A stretch of 64,000 bases of DNA from Nitrospirota bacterium. Lineage in GTDB: Bacteria > Nitrospirota > Thermodesulfovibrionia > Thermodesulfovibrionales > JdFR-88. Every line of letters starts with the position of its first letter. The stretch's first letter is position 1. The translations under genes and the position numbers were made by a program. Location of the stretch: contig JAKAKS010000022.1 in the NCBI GenBank assembly GCA_021813405.1, forward strand, positions 1 through 64,000. Reading direction: 5' to 3'. Below are positions 60,869 through 64,000 of the stretch, piece by piece. Below the pieces are notes generated by a model. It was not told where the DNA came from, ran no database searches, and saw nothing but the letters and a program-made list of their open reading frames with translations.

Positions 60869-63800
60869 ATGAAAACGGAATTCAATGTAACCAGGAAGGC
60901 GCTATGGTTGTTATTGCCGGTTCTGCTGATAGCCTTTTCGGGCTGTGGTAGCGGGGGCTCAGGGTCGTCCCTTGCCTTAAGCGGCAAGGTGATAGACGGT
61001 CCAGTATCCGGAGCGCAGATAACCGTATACCAGGTTACTGCTTCGGGTCTTGTCCAGGCGGGGACCGGATACACCCAGTCGGATGGGAGCTTTTCTTTAA
61101 CCATTAACCCTTACGTTTCTTCCGACTACTATCTGCTCTATGTTTACGGCGGGACATTCACCAATAACGGGACCAGCACCACCTCGCCCACCATGGTTGG
61201 ATTTCTTGTCCCCGGAGGCACGCCAACAGTTTACATAACACCCTTGACCACTTTAATAGGCGAAGCGCTGTTTAATCCCAATGGCACCATAAACACCAGT
61301 TTGAATTCCTCTCAGGTGGATTTCTATCTTGAACAGATGCTTTACTATATTGGCCAGTTATTTAACGGCATGTCGGGAAGCAGTTTAAACGGGATATCGT
61401 CTTCCAATCCTGCGCAGTCTCAGCTAATTTCGGAATTATTGACCCTGCTTCAGGACCTTGCAAATACTGTTGCCGGACAAACAGGAGAAAAATACGGCCA
61501 GGCGATGCAGGACCTGCTTAGCTATTTAAGCTTCCCTAATAATGGAGGCGGGCAAGCCCTTCTTGCGGCTTTAACAGCCAATGGCGGAAACGGAAACTTC
61601 ACGTTTAATAATTTCCCGTTTTCCGGCAACGGCGGCGGGTCCGCAAATATCAGCTTCATTTTGAACAGCACCGACCAGTCGGGATTGTCTAATGCGGAAT
61701 CGTTTCTTCCCTCCTCTTCGGGAGTAAGCAACATCCCGGCATCATTTTCCGTGCCGCCTGTTGCGATGTGGGTTCTTAGCGGTGGAGGGGCAGGCAACGG
61801 CACTGTAAGGAAAATAGATTCATCAGGCAATATATCCGGGCCCTATACTGTAGGCCCTCACCCGGGTTCGATGGCCGTTGATTCCGGCGGCAATTTATGG
61901 GTAGCCGGCGCCGGCATGGTTACAGAGCTCAGCCCGGCGGGGGCATCCGAGCAGACCTGTTATTTGCATACGGGCGGCACTTCCGGGCTGGAGCCGGATT
62001 TTAACGATATTAATTATGTAGCAGTCGATTATTCAAACAATGTGTGGGTTACAAGCGCAGCAGGATATAATTACACCCCGGTAACAGAAACAACACCTCC
62101 GCGCTCTTACCCCGGCTGGGGCTATAACCCCGGCGGTGGAGGCGAAGGCAGTTATTGGGAGCCCGGGACGTCCAATATAGTGAACTGGTGGGACGGGGCG
62201 ATAATAAAACTTAATACCACAAGCTGCGGCATGAACCAGAGCCAGTATCCGTATATTACATATTTCGATACATATAGCGGATCAGGCAACTCGCTAAGCA
62301 GCCCCGGCCCAATCGCCGTGGACAAGGCCGGCAACCTCTGGGTTGTCGCATTGGAAGGCGGGTTCCCCAACTATGGGCAGTGGTTCAGCGTAAACACTGC
62401 GGAATTCAGTCCTTCAACGGGCAATCTCATATCCCTGCCAAGCGGGGTCCCTGACCACGGGCTGCAGAACTTTAACTCACTGGCTGCGGACCCTGCCGGC
62501 AATATATGGGCCTATGCCGGATTATCCGCTCCAGCCAACTATACCGGCACCCCTAATCTCAGCGAAATAGAACCGGGCGGACCGGTTTCAAATTATACGG
62601 TACAATCAGCGGGAAGTTTAAACAATGACGCACTGGTCCCTTACAACGGGTCTCCGATGGCCGTTGACCCTTCAGGCAACATCTGGATCGTGAGCACGCC
62701 ATACGCATATGTGCCTGGTAATTCTTCTTCAACTGTTTATGAATATGCTCCGGACGGCTCCCTGAAAAACAAGTATATTCTGGGCGTTACCGTGCCCGGA
62801 TTTTTTGTTTCGAATGGGCCTGGGCAGATAGCATTCGATCCTTCAGGCAACGCCTGGGTGATAGGAAAAAACGCCAGCGGCGCTGAAGGCGTTATCGTAA
62901 TAAACCCGCAATCAGCGGGGGGCCAGCAGGCCTTTTTCCAAGTACCCGACCCTGTTGCCATCACAAGTGGAAGTTATAGCTTAACCCCTCCAGGCGTAAG
63001 CTCTGTAAGCCCCGCGGCAAATGCAACCGGCGTAAGCACATCCTCGCCTGTCACGGCAACCTTCAGCGAGGCAATGAATCCTTCTACTATCAATTCGTCA
63101 ACATTCACCCTTACAGGCCCCAACGGGACTCAGGTGGCAGGAACAGTGATTTATAATGCCACCGCCAATACGGCAACCTTTACCCCGTCATTCCCGCTTA
63201 GCACCGGGACATCTTACACAGCCACAATAACGACGGGGGCCTACGGGGCCAGCAATCTGGCGCTTGCAAGCGCCTATCCGTGGAGTTTCACTACAACCGC
63301 GCCGGCCTCAGGCGGCACCAACACATTTACGATAGGTACCAATCCCGTGGGGATAGCCATCGACGCCTCCGGTAATATCTGGGTGGCTGATTCCGGCGAT
63401 GGTAATGTGGAAGAATTGAACCCGTCCGGCAGCGTAATAGGCACATTTGGCGGCGGCAATATAACGGGGGCGGGGTACATAGCCATAGACGCCTCCGGCA
63501 ATGTCTGGGTAACGCCAAGCAGTGGCAATTTAGCCATAACCGAATTGTTAAAAAGTTCGGGCTACAGCTATACACCAAGCACAACGTTTAATATGGGTAC
63601 GCCAAACAATAGCCCTGGGCGTATAGCAATAGACTCCTCCGGCAATGTCTGGGCGGCAAACACTTATACCGGCACACTGTACGAATTCCTGGCGCCAAAT
63701 TACAAAACATCGAACACATTCCCTGGCTCCATAGGTATTGCCACCGGCCTGGCAATTGACGCCTCCGGCAATGTGTGGGCTGGATATAATGGTTACGGCT

Positions 63801-64000
63801 ACGGCCAGGTAACCGAATTGTTGAGCTCAAGCTCATACAGTTCAAGTAACGGGTTTAGCAACTCAGACATGACAGGCGCGGAGGACATAGCGATTGACGC
63901 CTCCGGCAGCGCATGGGTAACAAATCAGGCTGGTTCAAATCCAACTACTTCCGCGGGAACTGCAGTTAAATTAACCGCGCCGTCAACTTACTCCGCGCTA
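60869..64000 (+). CDS. Very large repeat-rich surface lipoprotein (partial)
   Basis: Open for 1044 codons to the window end without a stop. ATG 60869 has AGGAGG 5 nt upstream. A lipoprotein signal precedes LLIAFSGCGSG (Cys at ~24). Order: carboxypeptidase-regulatory-like start (LALSGKVIDGPVSGAQITVY), helical part (~120-220), a beta-propeller region of NHL/Vgb-like blades (GSMAVDSGGNLWVAGAG; SPMAVDPSGNIWIVST), an SbsA/Big_5 Ig-like domain near residues 710-810 (PAANATGVSTSSPVTATFSE, AMNP), and a second run of blades with AIDASGNVWV. It is likely exported to the cell surface. The end is not visible, so total size is unknown. Confidence 0.9.
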   Translation, partial: MKTEFNVTRKALWLLLPVLLIAFSGCGSGGSGSSLALSGKVIDGPVSGAQITVYQVTASGLVQAGTGYTQSDGSFSLTINPYVSSDYYLLYVYGGTFTNNGTSTTSPTMVGFLVPGGTPTVYITPLTTLIGEALFNPNGTINTSLNSSQVDFYLEQMLYYIGQLFNGMSGSSLNGISSSNPAQSQLISELLTLLQDLANTVAGQTGEKYGQAMQDLLSYLSFPNNGGGQALLAALTANGGNGNFTFNNFPFSGNGGGSANISFILNSTDQSGLSNAESFLPSSSGVSNIPASFSVPPVAMWVLSGGGAGNGTVRKIDSSGNISGPYTVGPHPGSMAVDSGGNLWVAGAGMVTELSPAGASEQTCYLHTGGTSGLEPDFNDINYVAVDYSNNVWVTSAAGYNYTPVTETTPPRSYPGWGYNPGGGGEGSYWEPGTSNIVNWWDGAIIKLNTTSCGMNQSQYPYITYFDTYSGSGNSLSSPGPIAVDKAGNLWVVALEGGFPNYGQWFSVNTAEFSPSTGNLISLPSGVPDHGLQNFNSLAADPAGNIWAYAGLSAPANYTGTPNLSEIEPGGPVSNYTVQSAGSLNNDALVPYNGSPMAVDPSGNIWIVSTPYAYVPGNSSSTVYEYAPDGSLKNKYILGVTVPGFFVSNGPGQIAFDPSGNAWVIGKNASGAEGVIVINPQSAGGQQAFFQVPDPVAITSGSYSLTPPGVSSVSPAANATGVSTSSPVTATFSEAMNPSTINSSTFTLTGPNGTQVAGTVIYNATANTATFTPSFPLSTGTSYTATITTGAYGASNLALASAYPWSFTTTAPASGGTNTFTIGTNPVGIAIDASGNIWVADSGDGNVEELNPSGSVIGTFGGGNITGAGYIAIDASGNVWVTPSSGNLAITELLKSSGYSYTPSTTFNMGTPNNSPGRIAIDSSGNVWAANTYTGTLYEFLAPNYKTSNTFPGSIGIATGLAIDASGNVWAGYNGYGYGQVTELLSSSSYSSSNGFSNSDMTGAEDIAIDASGSAWVTNQAGSNPTTSAGTAVKLTAPSTYSAL
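63353..63920 (+). repeat. Periodic coding repeats (propeller blades)
   Basis: Five near-identical segments of about 33 bp, each like ATAGCCATAGACGCCTCCGG..., begin at 63353, 63479, 63623, about 63751 and 63887 (spacings ~126-144 bp). They encode AIDASGN[VI]W[VA]. Close similarity at the DNA level shows recent expansion or gene conversion of propeller blades. Confidence 0.8.

Overview
The window reads as chromosomal DNA of a Gram-negative (diderm), anaerobic, sulfur-metabolising bacterium. The evidence is an LptD outer-membrane assembly protein, a complete qmoABC set (the electron-transfer complex that feeds APS reductase in sulfate reducers), a membrane pyrophosphatase directly behind it, and an archaeal-style split glutamate synthase rich in Fe-S clusters. 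This mix would suit the Nitrospirota (Thermodesulfovibrio-like lineages) or a deltaproteobacterial sulfate reducer. That assignment is an inference; there is no rRNA in the window.

Layout. 1-1660: edge of a mobile region, with the 5' end of a transposase (-), a 5'-truncated tyrosine integrase, a tRNA-Lys(CUU) and decayed insertion-sequence remnants. 1663-11337: a glycosyltransferase, then a minus-strand operon (Cys-rich small protein-trpB-trpA-accD-folC, then lptD), then hisH-mtgA. 11488-18036: ribH-nusB-phosphoesterase, a small redox cluster (42-aa Cys protein, DUF1858 protein, short haem-copper-oxidase-like protein) around a dyad operator, an inositol-phosphate synthase/phosphatidylinositol-type synthase pair, a glutamine amidotransferase and a DUF4197 protein. 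18037-24250: a probable selenoprotein of 57 residues with an in-frame TGA, a Cys-cluster protein, a two-component system, and a fused acyl-AMP ligase/ACP/acyltransferase with an inositol-phosphatase-family gene. 24302-33073: RlmI, two related lipoproteins flanking a PEBP-family protein, and the three-gene glutamate synthase operon. 33140-46104: P-type ATPase, LysR regulator, receiver-PilZ protein, SppA, a frameshifted HD hydrolase, an HD-GYP-like protein, dGTPase and SMC. 46200-55532: two divergent membrane transporters, a candidate structured RNA, hppA and qmoABC. 55830-64000: YceH, sugar kinase, Cys-cluster and VOC proteins, and the first 1044 codons of a very large repeat-rich lipoprotein cut by the window end.

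The most notable points are: (i) the small TGA-containing gene at 18037-18210 with a good bacterial SECIS-like hairpin just after the TGA; (ii) a recurring start signal in which an extended -10 box lies 6-8 nt before the start codon with no Shine-Dalgarno, implying many leaderless mRNAs beside normal SD-led genes; (iii) a 43-bp element present twice (37/43 identical) in gene-free gaps, each copy followed by a -10 and a hairpin; (iv) a ~180-nt plus-strand RNA-like structure at 48368-48547; (v) an HD hydrolase split by a -1 frameshift exactly at a slippery heptamer; and (vi) qmoABC followed by a K+-independent-type H+-pyrophosphatase, which links sulfate activation to energy recovery from pyrophosphate.
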